NCBI RefSeq assembly: GCF_036013745.1
Contig: NZ_CP107880.1
Location: 10,106,001-10,170,000, forward strand
Source: Streptomyces sp. NBC_00483
GTDB taxonomy: Bacteria; Actinomycetota; Actinomycetes; Streptomycetales; Streptomycetaceae
Direction of reading: 5' to 3'
Length of the DNA stretch: 64,000 bases
Numbering within the stretch: the stretch's first letter is position 1; each line of letters opens with the position of its first letter. Below the pieces are notes generated by a model that made no database searches, had not been told where the DNA came from, and was given only the letters and a program-made list of their open reading frames with translations. Of the stretch, positions 24,289-32,735 are shown one piece after another. The position numbers and the translations under genes are program-made.

Positions 24289-25581
24289 ATGCCCCATGCC
24301 CTGACCGAGCTGAAGGTCCGCACCGTGACCAGGCCCGCGGGCGCCGCCCGACACGACCTCGACGCCGATGTCTGCGTGGTCGGGGCGGGTGTCGCCGGCG
24401 TCTCGGCCGCCGTGGAGAGCGCCAGGCTCGGCCGCGACGTCGTCCTCGTCGACAGCCTGCCCGTGCTCGGCGGGCAGATGGTCAACTCGCTGATCGGCCT
24501 GTTCTGCGGCGTGTACGGCAACGGCCCGGACTACCGGCAGCTCACCCACGGCATCTTCGACGGGATCTTCGCCGACCTGGGAGCCTCCGGCGATCTGCAC
24601 CACAACCGCAGCCACACCATGACCGTCAGCTACGACGAGGTGGCCCTCGGCCGGTGGGTGGAGCGGCGCATCCGCGAACTCGGCATCCGCGTCGTGCTCG
24701 GAGCCTCGCTCACCGGCGTCGAACGCGAAGGCCGGCGCATCAACGCCGCTTCCTTCGCGACCCGTTACGGCCCCGTACGCGTCGCCGCCCCCGGCTTCGT
24801 CGACGCCAGCGGCGACGCCGCCCTCGCCTGGGAGGCCGGACTGCCCTGCCGGGTTCCGGAGCGCACGATCTACGGCTCGCAGCAGATCGTCCTGGAGCAC
24901 CTCGACGAGGAACACAAGCCGGGCCGCGAGGAACTCGCCGAGCGCGTCCACGGCCAGGCCGCCGACTGGGGCCTGATCCGCCGCGACGGCCTCGCGTTCT
25001 TCTTCCCCGGCCGAGGCACCGCCGTACTGAACATGACCCACGTCCCCGCCCCGCTCGACCCGGTCGAGGCGTCGTCCGCCCAACTCGACGGGCGCGAACA
25101 GGCCGACCGCGTGGTGGAGTTCCTGCGCGCCGAGTTCCCCAAGGCGTTCGGCAGGGCGAAGGTCCGCTCGTACGGCTTCCCCGGGCGGCGCCAGACCCGC
25201 TGGATCAAGGGCGTCCACCAGCTGTCCCTCGACGAGGTCCGCGCCGGCACCCGCTTCGACGACGCCGTCGCCCGCACCGCCTGGCCCGTCGAACTGCACG
25301 ACCGCGCCGACGGATACGTCTGGGAGACCTTCGGACCCGACCACGTCCACTACGTGCCGCTGCGCTCCCTGCTCTCGCCCGACTGCGACAACCTCGCCGC
25401 CGCGGGGCGCTGCGCCGACGGCGACGCCGCCGCGCTGTCCAGCGTCCGCGTCATGGGCCCCTGCGCGGCGATGGGCGCGGGCGCCGCGCACGCCCTGGAC
25501 CTCGCCGGGCCCGACGGCAGCGTGCACGCCATCGACCTCTCCGCCCTGCGCACCCGCCTTGCCGCCAACGTCGACGACTGA
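24289..25581 (+). CDS. FAD-dependent oxidoreductase (FAD_oxidored, PF12831-type)
   Basis: Flavoprotein of 430 residues. The dinucleotide-binding motif is ADVCVVGAGVAGVSAAVESARLGRDVVLVDS, followed by LGGQMVNSLIGLFCGVYGNG, typical of the FAD_oxidored group. The C-terminal FAD segment is LAAAGRCADGDAAALSSVRVMGPCAAMGAGAAHAL. The ATG at 24289 follows CGGGAGACCTCC. It heads an operon: 12 bp to the dehydratase, then 4-bp overlaps through to the MFS gene. The upstream leader is unusually CA-rich (CACACACCCGCACC...). Probably oxidizes the pathway substrate, perhaps a secondary amine or alcohol; this is inference. Confidence 0.85.
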   Translation: MPHALTELKVRTVTRPAGAARHDLDADVCVVGAGVAGVSAAVESARLGRDVVLVDSLPVLGGQMVNSLIGLFCGVYGNGPDYRQLTHGIFDGIFADLGASGDLHHNRSHTMTVSYDEVALGRWVERRIRELGIRVVLGASLTGVEREGRRINAASFATRYGPVRVAAPGFVDASGDAALAWEAGLPCRVPERTIYGSQQIVLEHLDEEHKPGREELAERVHGQAADWGLIRRDGLAFFFPGRGTAVLNMTHVPAPLDPVEASSAQLDGREQADRVVEFLRAEFPKAFGRAKVRSYGFPGRRQTRWIKGVHQLSLDEVRAGTRFDDAVARTAWPVELHDRADGYVWETFGPDHVHYVPLRSLLSPDCDNLAAAGRCADGDAAALSSVRVMGPCAAMGAGAAHALDLAGPDGSVHAIDLSALRTRLAANVDD

Positions 25582-25593
25582 GGGAGCCCGCTC

Positions 25594-27276
25594 ATGACCG
25601 ACCTCCGCAGCAACTACACCCCGGGAACGTCCCCGTGGGCCGTCCGCAGGGCCCAGTGGCGGGCCCTCGGCCTCACCGACGAGGACATGGCCAAGCCGAA
25701 GATCGCCATCGTCAACTCCTCGTCCCAACTCGCCACTTGCTACAGCCACCTCGACGCCGTCGCCGCTGCCGCCAAGGAGGCGATCGACGCGGCGGGCGGC
25801 ATCGGCTTCGAGATCCGCACCGTCGCCCCCAGCGACTTCATCCACAGCGCGGGCGGCCGCGGCGGCTACATCCTCTTCGCCCGCGACCTGATCAGCCACG
25901 ACATCGAGGCGGCCGTCGAGGGCGCCCAGCTCGACGGCATGCTCACCCTCGCCTCCTGCGACAAGACCGCCCCCGGCCAACTGATGGCGGCGGCCAGGCT
26001 CGACCTGCCGACCGTCGTCGTCGGCTGCGGCTACCAGCCCTGCGGCACCTTCGCCGGACGCCACTGCGACATCGAGGACGTCTTCCTCGGCGCGGGCCAC
26101 CACGCCCAGGGCCGCATCACCCTCGACGAGCTGACCGGCATGAGCGAGAACGCCGTCGCCGGGCCCGGTGTCTGCGCCGGCATGGGCACCGCCAACTCCA
26201 TGCACATCGCCTGCGAGGCCCTCGGCATGGCACTGCCGGGCTCCACTCCCGTGCTCGCCAACAGCCCGAAGATGTGGGACGACGTGCGGGCCGCGGGCAG
26301 CCGGATCGTCGACCTCGTACGGCAGGACCTGCGTCCGCGCGCCCTGCTGACCCGCGAGGCCTTCGAGAACGCGGTCACCGCCATGCTCTCCGTCAGCGCC
26401 TCCATCAACTCCGTCAAACATCTGCAGGCGGTCGCCGAGGAGGCGGGAAACGGCGTTGATGTCTACGGACTGTACGAACGCCTCGCGGACCGGGTGCCGC
26501 TCCTCGCCGCCGTGCGGCCCAACGGACCCGTATCCATCGAGGAGTTCGAGGCGGCGGGCGGCGCGGCCGGGCTGCTGTGGCAACTGCGCGACCTGCTGCA
26601 CACCGACGCCCGCACCGTCACCGGACGCACCCTCGGCGAGGACCTCGACGGCCGCGGGCCCGCCGACCCCGAGGTGATCCGCCCGCTCACCCGGCCGCAC
26701 GGCCGCCGCCCCACGATCGTCCTGGTCCGCGGCTCGCTCGCACCCGCCAGCGGCATCGTCAAACTCGCCGTCGACGAGGAGCGCCCGCCGTCGTTCACCG
26801 GCCCCGCCAAGGTGTACGACACCCCGCAGGACGCCCTCGACGGGCTCAAGGCCGGCGACGTGCGGCCCGGACAGGTACTGGTGCTGCGCGGCCTCGGCCC
26901 CACCGGCACACCCGGCATGGGCATGGCCTCCCGGCCCGTCTTCGCACTCGACGGCGCCGGACTCACCGGCAAGGTCGCCGTCGTCACCGACGGGCAGCTC
27001 TCCGGCCTCGTCAACAAGGGCATCGTCGTCGGCGAGGTGTCCCCGGAGGCCGCCGCGGGCGGTCCTTTGGCCCTGGTGTGCGACGGCGACACGATCTCCG
27101 TCGACCTCACCACCCGCCGCGCCGACCTGCTCGTACCGGACGAGGAACTGGCCGCCCGCACCCCCGTCACCGCGTACGCGGACGGCGGACGCGGCTGGCT
27201 GGCCGTCTACCGCCGCACGGTCCGCCCCCTGCAACAGGGCGCGGTCACGCTGGAGGAAGGAAGCACGTCCCCGTGA
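25594..27276 (+). CDS. IlvD/Edd-family dehydratase (dihydroxy-acid dehydratase-like)
   Basis: Fe-S dehydratase of 560 residues removing water from a 2,3-dihydroxy or sugar acid. Cluster and active-site segments are visible: NSSSQLATCYSHLD, LASCDKTAPGQLMAA, and GPGVCAGMGTANSMH. The C terminus has the DGQLSG motif (VVTDGQLSGLVNKGI). Its location inside a catabolic operon, next to aconitase X rather than ilvB/C, argues for a sugar-acid or hydroxy-acid substrate and against branched-chain amino acid synthesis. GAGGGAG precedes the ATG. Its stop overlaps the next gene by GTGA. Confidence 0.9.
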   Translation: MTDLRSNYTPGTSPWAVRRAQWRALGLTDEDMAKPKIAIVNSSSQLATCYSHLDAVAAAAKEAIDAAGGIGFEIRTVAPSDFIHSAGGRGGYILFARDLISHDIEAAVEGAQLDGMLTLASCDKTAPGQLMAAARLDLPTVVVGCGYQPCGTFAGRHCDIEDVFLGAGHHAQGRITLDELTGMSENAVAGPGVCAGMGTANSMHIACEALGMALPGSTPVLANSPKMWDDVRAAGSRIVDLVRQDLRPRALLTREAFENAVTAMLSVSASINSVKHLQAVAEEAGNGVDVYGLYERLADRVPLLAAVRPNGPVSIEEFEAAGGAAGLLWQLRDLLHTDARTVTGRTLGEDLDGRGPADPEVIRPLTRPHGRRPTIVLVRGSLAPASGIVKLAVDEERPPSFTGPAKVYDTPQDALDGLKAGDVRPGQVLVLRGLGPTGTPGMGMASRPVFALDGAGLTGKVAVVTDGQLSGLVNKGIVVGEVSPEAAAGGPLALVCDGDTISVDLTTRRADLLVPDEELAARTPVTAYADGGRGWLAVYRRTVRPLQQGAVTLEEGSTSP

Positions 27277-28553
27277 AGCTCAGCGACACCGACAAGGCCC
27301 TGCTCGACGGCGCCGAGGGCCCCGCCGCCGCGGCCGCCATGGACCTCCTGGTCCGCTACGGCCGCGCCCTGGACGCCGAGGAACTGTGCGACGTGCGCAA
27401 CGTCGCCGGCACCATGACGCAGCCCTCGCCCGCCAAGGCCCGCCTCGTCAAGGAAGGCGGCTGGAACAAGGCGTACGCCGTCCTCAACCTCGACAGCGAC
27501 GACGACTTCGCCGTCCCCGACATGAAGGTGCCGACCTGCCAGCTCCAGCAGAGCTTCGGCCCCGACGCGCAGGGCACCGCTCCCTACCCGAAGGAACTCG
27601 TCGAACTGCAGACGGACGCCGAGGCCTTCTACAGCAGCAAGGGCGTCAGCATCCTCGCCACCTGCACGCCGTACCAGGTCGGCAACATCCCCGTACGCGG
27701 CGAGCACGTGGCCTGGATGGAATCCTCCGCGGTCGTCTACGCCAACTCCGTGCTCGGCGCCCGAACCAACTGCGAGGGCGCCGCCTCCACCGGAGCCGCC
27801 TCGCTCACCGGCCGCATCCCGTGCTGGGGCAACCACCGCGCCGAGAACCGCCACGGCACCCACCACATCGATGCCCGCACGCCGATCTCCGGGGCGCTCG
27901 ACTGGGGCATGCTCGGCTACTTCGCGGGCGGCCTCGTCCAGGAGGAACGACCGGTCGTCACAGGCGAGTTGGCCCACCCTGACCTGCTCGACCTCAAGCA
28001 CTTCGGAGCGGCCGCCGCCTCTTCCGGCGGCGTCGAGATCTACCACCTCCCGGGCATCACCCCGGAGGCGCCCGACCTGCGGACGGCCTTCGGCGGGCGC
28101 GCCGTGCCCGAGGCCGTGCCGTACGGGGAGCGCGAGCGCCGAGCCGTCTACGAGGACCTCAACTCCCAGGGCGACAGCACCGACGTCGACTTCGTGCTCC
28201 TCGGCTGCCCGCACGCCTCCCTGGACCAGGTCCGCGACACCGCCCGGCTCCTCGAAGGGCGGCGGCTGCACTCCTCGACCCAGCTGTGGCTGATGGTGCC
28301 GCGCGCCCTGCGGACCGTCGCCGACCGCAACGGCTGGACGGCGACCATCGAGCGCGCGGGCGCCCGCGTCCTCACCGACTCCTGCCCGGCGATGTCCCGT
28401 TCGGCGCCGCCCGGCACCCGCGTCTTCGCCACCGACTCGGCGAAACAGGCCCACTACCTGCCCGCGATCCTCGGCATCGAGGCCTGGTTCGGCACCCTCG
28501 CCGACTGCGTCGACGCGGCCGTCACCGGCACCTGGAAGGGAGAGCTGCGATGA
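27273..28553 (+). CDS. Aconitase X large (catalytic) subunit
   Basis: Predicted AcnX dehydratase component, 426 residues. It begins MKLSDTDKALLDGAEG, the usual AcnX N terminus, and has VRNVAGTMTQPSPAKARLV, LATCTPYQVGNIPVRGEHVAWMESSAVVYANSVLGARTNCEGA and SCPAMSRSAPPGTRVFATDSAKQAHYLPAI. The cysteines in ATCTPY, RTNCEG and DSCPA are candidate cluster ligands. Known AcnX enzymes dehydrate cis-3-hydroxy-L-proline or, in archaea, a phosphorylated mevalonate. The GTG start at 27273 overlaps the previous stop, and the small subunit follows with ATGA overlap. Its substrate here is unknown. Confidence 0.9.
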   Translation: MKLSDTDKALLDGAEGPAAAAAMDLLVRYGRALDAEELCDVRNVAGTMTQPSPAKARLVKEGGWNKAYAVLNLDSDDDFAVPDMKVPTCQLQQSFGPDAQGTAPYPKELVELQTDAEAFYSSKGVSILATCTPYQVGNIPVRGEHVAWMESSAVVYANSVLGARTNCEGAASTGAASLTGRIPCWGNHRAENRHGTHHIDARTPISGALDWGMLGYFAGGLVQEERPVVTGELAHPDLLDLKHFGAAAASSGGVEIYHLPGITPEAPDLRTAFGGRAVPEAVPYGERERRAVYEDLNSQGDSTDVDFVLLGCPHASLDQVRDTARLLEGRRLHSSTQLWLMVPRALRTVADRNGWTATIERAGARVLTDSCPAMSRSAPPGTRVFATDSAKQAHYLPAILGIEAWFGTLADCVDAAVTGTWKGELR

Positions 28554-28996
28554 GCGCCCCGAGCGTCGTCCTGCACGGCAGGACCGTCGTCCCCGGCGTC
28601 GTGGAGGGCGAGGCACTGGTGTCGCCCGAGACGATCTCCGGCTGGGGCGGCATCGACCCGGCCCGCGGCGTCGTGATCGAACGCCGGCACGCCCTGTACG
28701 GCGTGTCGTTCGCGGGGAAGATCCTGGTCTTCCCCGGCGCCAAGGGTTCCTCCGGCTGGTCCGGCTTCTTCCAGGCCACACGGCTCGCCGGCACCGCGCC
28801 CCTCGGCATGATCTACACGACGACGACCAGCAAGGCCGCGCTCGGCGCCGTCGTCACGCGCGTCCCCACCGTGACCGATCTGGACCGCGATCCCCTCCTC
28901 GCCATCCGCACCGGCGACCGCGTCCGCATCGACGCCGAGCACGGCACCGTCACGGTCCACCCCGCCGCGCCACCGTCCCCCGAGGAGACCCCGTGA
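28550..28996 (+). CDS. Aconitase X small (swivel) subunit
   Basis: 148-residue partner of the preceding protein, corresponding to the swivelling C-terminal domain of aconitases. Characteristic stretches are GRTVVPGVVEGEALVSPETISGWGGIDPARG and GKILVFPGAKGSSGWSGFF, where the Ser-rich loop carries the catalytic base in the family. Residues later form the domain TGDRVRIDAEHGTVTVH. It overlaps both neighbours by 4 bp, so stoichiometric synthesis with the large subunit and the transporter is likely. Confidence 0.9.
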   Translation: MSAPSVVLHGRTVVPGVVEGEALVSPETISGWGGIDPARGVVIERRHALYGVSFAGKILVFPGAKGSSGWSGFFQATRLAGTAPLGMIYTTTTSKAALGAVVTRVPTVTDLDRDPLLAIRTGDRVRIDAEHGTVTVHPAAPPSPEETP

Positions 28997-30429
28997 GAGC
29001 CTCATCACCCGTCGTGGAGCTGGCCCCGGTCATCGAGCGCCAGCACGCGAGCCGCCGCTGGCTGCTGATGTACGCCGTCTGCTTCGTGATCACGTTCCTC
29101 GACGGATTCGACTTCCAGATCCTGTCGTTCGCCGCCACCTATATCCGCAAGGACTTCGACCTCACCGGCACCCAACTGGGCACCCTGGGCACGGTCGGTC
29201 TCTTCGGCACCATGATCGGCGCGCTGATCATGGGCTACCTGGCGGACCGGATGGGACGGCGCCCCACCATCACCATCTCCGTCGCGGGCTTCGGCATCTT
29301 CATGATCGCCTTCGCCCTGGCGGACACGTACGGGCATCTGTTCGTGCTGCGCTTCGTCTCCGGACTTTTCCTCGGTGGCGTGCTCCCGCTGACCTGGGCG
29401 CTGGCGGCCGAGTTCGCGCCGAAGCGGTTCCGGGTGACGTCCGTCGCGATCATCATGGTCGGCTACACGCTCGGCGGGGCGGCCGGCGGCCCGGTCTCCA
29501 ACTGGCTGATACCGGAACACGGTTGGCGCACGGTGTTCGTCGTCGGTGGCGTGTGCTCGCTGCTGACCCTCGCCGGGGTGCTGACGCTGGTGCCCGAGTC
29601 GGTGCGGTTCCTGGCGCTGAAGTCCCGCCCCGGCAGCGACGAGCGCATCGCACGCATCCTCGTCCGCTTCCAGCCGGGCCTGTCCTTCGAGCCCGGGACC
29701 CGCTTCACCGCCGAGACCCCGGGGCAGGCGTTCGCGGGGAAGCGGTTCACCCCCGCACAGCTCTTCCGCGGCCACCTCGCCGCCATCACGCCCCTGTTGT
29801 GGCTGGTCTACCTGCTGTCGTCCGCGCTGATCTACTTCCTGGTCTTCTGGACGCCGATGATCAACGAGCAGATGGGCTTCAGCGTCAGCGCCGCCGCCAC
29901 CATCGCCGCCCTGGCCAGCGTCGCGGGCGCCGTCGGGCAGCTGTTCATCAGCCGTTTCGTCGACAAGAAGGGCGCGGGCACGATTCTGTGGATGCCGCTG
30001 GCCGCCGTCGTCTGCATGCTCGTGCTCGGCAGCGGCGTGCTCGCACCCGCCGTGTACGTCGGCTTCGTCATCGGCGCGAAGATGTTCGTCAACGGCGGGC
30101 ACGGCGGTATCACCAGCATCGCGGGCACGTTCTACCCGACGGAGATCCGCGCCAACGGCGCAGGCTGGGCGTCCTCGGTCGCCAAGGCCGGCGCCATGCT
30201 GGGGCCCTGGCTCGGCGGCGTCATCCTCGATGCCGGCCTCGGGGCACAGGGCGCGTTCAGCATCTTCGCGATCTGCCCCGCCGTGATGGTCCTGGTGCTG
30301 TTCGTACTGGGCCGGGTGCAGCGCAGGATGCCGGCCGACGCCGAGGGTGCGTTGAGCGCTGCGGCGGTGGAGGCGGCGCCCGTCGCACCGGTCACCCCGT
30401 CGTCGCGGGCAGACTCGTCCCCGGCCTGA
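28993..30429 (+). CDS. MFS transporter, aromatic acid:H+ symporter (AAHS) type
   Basis: Twelve-helix importer of 478 residues. Helix 1 has FLDGFDFQILSFAA, the D-G-x-D signature of AAHS symporters. The loop after helix 2 is GYLADRMGRRPTI, and the corresponding second-half motif is less conserved. It is the last gene of the AcnX operon, overlapping the small subunit by GTGA, and is followed by a bidirectional terminator. The likely role is uptake of the organic acid that the operon degrades. Confidence 0.88.
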   Translation: MRASSPVVELAPVIERQHASRRWLLMYAVCFVITFLDGFDFQILSFAATYIRKDFDLTGTQLGTLGTVGLFGTMIGALIMGYLADRMGRRPTITISVAGFGIFMIAFALADTYGHLFVLRFVSGLFLGGVLPLTWALAAEFAPKRFRVTSVAIIMVGYTLGGAAGGPVSNWLIPEHGWRTVFVVGGVCSLLTLAGVLTLVPESVRFLALKSRPGSDERIARILVRFQPGLSFEPGTRFTAETPGQAFAGKRFTPAQLFRGHLAAITPLLWLVYLLSSALIYFLVFWTPMINEQMGFSVSAAATIAALASVAGAVGQLFISRFVDKKGAGTILWMPLAAVVCMLVLGSGVLAPAVYVGFVIGAKMFVNGGHGGITSIAGTFYPTEIRANGAGWASSVAKAGAMLGPWLGGVILDAGLGAQGAFSIFAICPAVMVLVLFVLGRVQRRMPADAEGALSAAAVEAAPVAPVTPSSRADSSPA

Positions 30430-30447
30430 GTGCGGAGGAACGGCGAA

Positions 30448-30478
30448 AGGGGCGGGCCGGAGACACCGGCCCGCCCCT
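30448..30478. terminator. Bidirectional hairpin terminator
   Basis: A perfect 13-bp stem (AGGGGCGGGCCGG) with loop AGACA lies between the convergent MFS gene (stop 30429) and the DUF3830-like gene (stop 30499). The left flank supplies AAA for the minus strand; the plus strand has only CATCTTCCTT. Confidence 0.8.
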
Positions 30479-30498
30479 CATCTTCCTTGCCTAGGCAC

Positions 30499-31020
30499 TC
30501 ACTCCGCACGCTTGAACTGCAGCGACTCCCCGACAGCGCCCGTCCGCCACAGGTCCTGACACGCCTCGGCGAGCCGGTCCAGGCCCTCGACGACCGTGCC
30601 CCAGACGATGCCGGGAACCCAGCCCTGGTCACCGTTGATGAGGAGGTTGTTGCGCTCGTAGAACAGGGCGAGGTCGACGACGATGTCGCGCTCCGCGTGC
30701 GCGGCCTGGTTGCCCTGCTGCTCGGCGGCGGCCTCGTAGCCGTAGGAGGCCGTGCTCATCTGGGTGTTGGAGAACGTGAAGTAGCACAGGTCGCCGGGGA
30801 TCGGCGTGATCGTCGGGTTCTCCAGCGGGGGCTCCTGCGGGGCGAACGCCGGCACCAGGGTGTAGATCTCGTTGCGCGCGTACTTCGCGTGGTAGACGTC
30901 GCTGCCCAGCGGCAGGGCGTTCCAGATCGCCTCGCAGGTGATCGGGGCGCGGTCGTCGAGCAGCTTGGCGGTGGCGGTGACGCCGCGCTTGGGCAGGGAG
31001 ACCTCGATGAAACGGTCCAT
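30499..31020 (-). CDS. DUF3830-family protein (cyclophilin-like fold)
   Basis: Small cytosolic protein of 173 residues with no assigned chemistry. Segments RFIEVSLPKRGVTATAKLLDDRAPITCEAIWNALPL, DVYHAKYARNEIYTLVP and PIPGDLCYFTF resemble DUF3830, a family with a cyclophilin-like barrel. The ATG at 31020 is preferred over an upstream TTG, which has no ribosome-binding site. It lies 65 bp downstream of the aldehyde dehydrogenase gene on the same strand, so it is probably in that operon and under operator c. Its company suggests a role as enzyme or binding protein in the amide/dicarboxylate pathway; unproven. Confidence 0.78.
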   Translation of the reverse strand: MDRFIEVSLPKRGVTATAKLLDDRAPITCEAIWNALPLGSDVYHAKYARNEIYTLVPAFAPQEPPLENPTITPIPGDLCYFTFSNTQMSTASYGYEAAAEQQGNQAAHAERDIVVDLALFYERNNLLINGDQGWVPGIVWGTVVEGLDRLAEACQDLWRTGAVGESLQFKRAE

Positions 31021-31085
31021 GGGTGTCGTCGCTCCGGTCTGATCGGTGATCAACGTAGGGGGAAGGTAAGCCGGTTGGGGCCCGC

Positions 31086-32570
31086 TCAGCCGAGCGGCAT
31101 CGCCAGGTAGCGCGTCTCCAGGAACTCGTCGATGCCGACCCGGCCGCCCTCACGGCCGAGGCCCGAGGCCTTGACGCCGCCGAACGGGGCCGCGGGGTTG
31201 GAGACGACGCCCTTGTTGAGGCCGACCATGCCGGTCTCCAGACGCTCGGAGAGCCGGAAGGCGCGCTCCAGGTTCTCCGTGAACAGGTAGGAGACCAGGC
31301 CGTACTCGGTGTCGTTGGCCGCGGCGACGACCTCGTCCTCGTCGGTGAAGGTGAGGATCGGGGCCACGGGGCCGAAGATCTCCTGGCTCATCAGGGCGGA
31401 GTCGGGGGAGACGCCGGTGAGGACGGTCGGCGTGTAGAAGTAGCCCTCGCCCTCGGCGCGTTCGCCGCCGGTCAGGACCTTCGCGCCGCGCTCGACGGCG
31501 TCGGCGACCAGTTCCTCGACCTTGCCGCGGCCGTCCTCGTCGATCAGCGGACCGACCGTGACGCCGTCGTCGGTGCCGCGGCCGACCGCGAGCGAGGCCA
31601 TCCGGGCGGAGAGCTTCTCGGCGAACTCGGCGGCGACGGACTCGTGCACGTACAGGCGGTTCGCGGCCGTGCACGCCTCGCCGATGTTGCGCATCTTGGC
31701 GGCCATCGCACCCTCTACGGCCTTGTCCAGGTCGGCGTCCTCGCACACGATGAACGGCGCGTTGCCGCCCAGCTCCAACGACACCCGCAGCACGTGCTCG
31801 GCGCTCTGCTCGATCAGGAGCCGGCCGACGGCCGTGGAGCCCGTGAAGGACAGCTTGCGGATCGTGCCGCCGCGCAGCAGCGGCTCGACGACCTCGCCGG
31901 GGCGCGACGTGGTGAGCACGTTCAGAACGCCTGCGGGCACGCCCGCGTCGGTCATGATCTCGGCGAGCTTCAGCATCGTCAGCGGCGTCTGCTCGGCCGG
32001 CTTCACGATCATCGTGCAGCCCGCCGCGATCGCCGGGCCGATCTTCCGGGTGCCCATGGCGAGCGGGAAGTTCCACGGCGTGATCAGCAGCACCGGGCCG
32101 ACCGGGCGCTTCATCACGACGAAGCGGTCCTTGCCGTCGGGGGAGGCCTGGTAGCCGCCCTCGATCCGGACGGCCTCCTCGGCGAACCAGCGGAAGAACT
32201 CGGCGGCGTACGCCACCTCGCCGCGCGCCTCGGCCAGGGGCTTGCCCATTTCGAGTGTCATCAGGAGGGCGAGCTCGTCCTGGCGCTGCATGAGGAGCTC
32301 GTAGCCGCGGCGCAGGATCTCGCTGCGCTCGCGCGGCGCCGTGGCCGCCCAGGACTCCTGCGCGGCGGCCGCTGCCTCGGCGGCGGCGCGCGCGTCCTCG
32401 GCGCCCGCGTCGGCGACGGTGCGCAGCTCACGGGCGAGAGAGGGGTCCTCGACGCCGAAGGTCGCGCCGGAGGCCGCCGGGCGCCAGCTGCCGCCGATGA
32501 ACAGTCCGTCGGGCACGGAGGCGACGACGGTCCGCTCGCGCTCTGTCTGCTGTTCGGTCACTGCACTCAC
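31086..32570 (-). CDS. NAD(P)-dependent succinate-semialdehyde-type dehydrogenase
   Basis: Aldehyde dehydrogenase of 494 residues oxidizing a semialdehyde to the acid. The general base is in VSLELGGNAPFIV, the nucleophilic Cys in NIGEACTAANRLYV, and the cofactor-binding parts are VLLITPWNFPLA, KPAEQTPLT and FTGSTAVGR. The closing segment GGVKASGLGREGGRVGIDEFLETRYLAM is typical of GabD-like enzymes. The GTG at 32570 has GGGAG five bases upstream; a GTG three codons on is the alternative. Divergent from a class III aminotransferase: the GabT/GabD logic converts an omega-amino acid to a dicarboxylate. Confidence 0.92.
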   Translation of the reverse strand: MSAVTEQQTERERTVVASVPDGLFIGGSWRPAASGATFGVEDPSLARELRTVADAGAEDARAAAEAAAAAQESWAATAPRERSEILRRGYELLMQRQDELALLMTLEMGKPLAEARGEVAYAAEFFRWFAEEAVRIEGGYQASPDGKDRFVVMKRPVGPVLLITPWNFPLAMGTRKIGPAIAAGCTMIVKPAEQTPLTMLKLAEIMTDAGVPAGVLNVLTTSRPGEVVEPLLRGGTIRKLSFTGSTAVGRLLIEQSAEHVLRVSLELGGNAPFIVCEDADLDKAVEGAMAAKMRNIGEACTAANRLYVHESVAAEFAEKLSARMASLAVGRGTDDGVTVGPLIDEDGRGKVEELVADAVERGAKVLTGGERAEGEGYFYTPTVLTGVSPDSALMSQEIFGPVAPILTFTDEDEVVAAANDTEYGLVSYLFTENLERAFRLSERLETGMVGLNKGVVSNPAAPFGGVKASGLGREGGRVGIDEFLETRYLAMPLG

Positions 32571-32644
32571 TTCGACTCCCGTGGTTTTGAAACTCCCGGC
32601 CCGGCTCACTCGTGGACAGCCGCCGAATTGCATGCTTGCATGAG

Positions 32645-32659
32645 TGTAGGTTGTTGACA
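32645..32659. promoter_or_regulatory. Operator copy c: TGTAGGTTGTTGACA
   Basis: Third copy of the 15-bp site, one base different from those at 13967 and 15081. It sits in the 165-bp gap between the divergent aldehyde dehydrogenase and aminotransferase genes. It is also flanked by GTAGG...CCTAC arms. TTGACA within it could be the -35 for the aminotransferase gene, with a weak GATGTT 17 bp on. Confidence 0.6.
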
Positions 32660-32735
32660 ATCCTACGACGCGGCCTGATGTTGATCTCCGTAGAAGATCC
32701 GTGAATCACCGCGGTCACCGAGCGAGGAGCCGTCC

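Noticed and set aside
23143..27234. A 1363-codon open frame on the minus strand opposite the LysR, FAD oxidoreductase and dehydratase genes
   Set aside because: It is an antisense shadow of high-GC genes: low-complexity Gly/Asp/Val/Arg content, no domain resemblance, and it crosses intergenic regions and several clearly coding genes.
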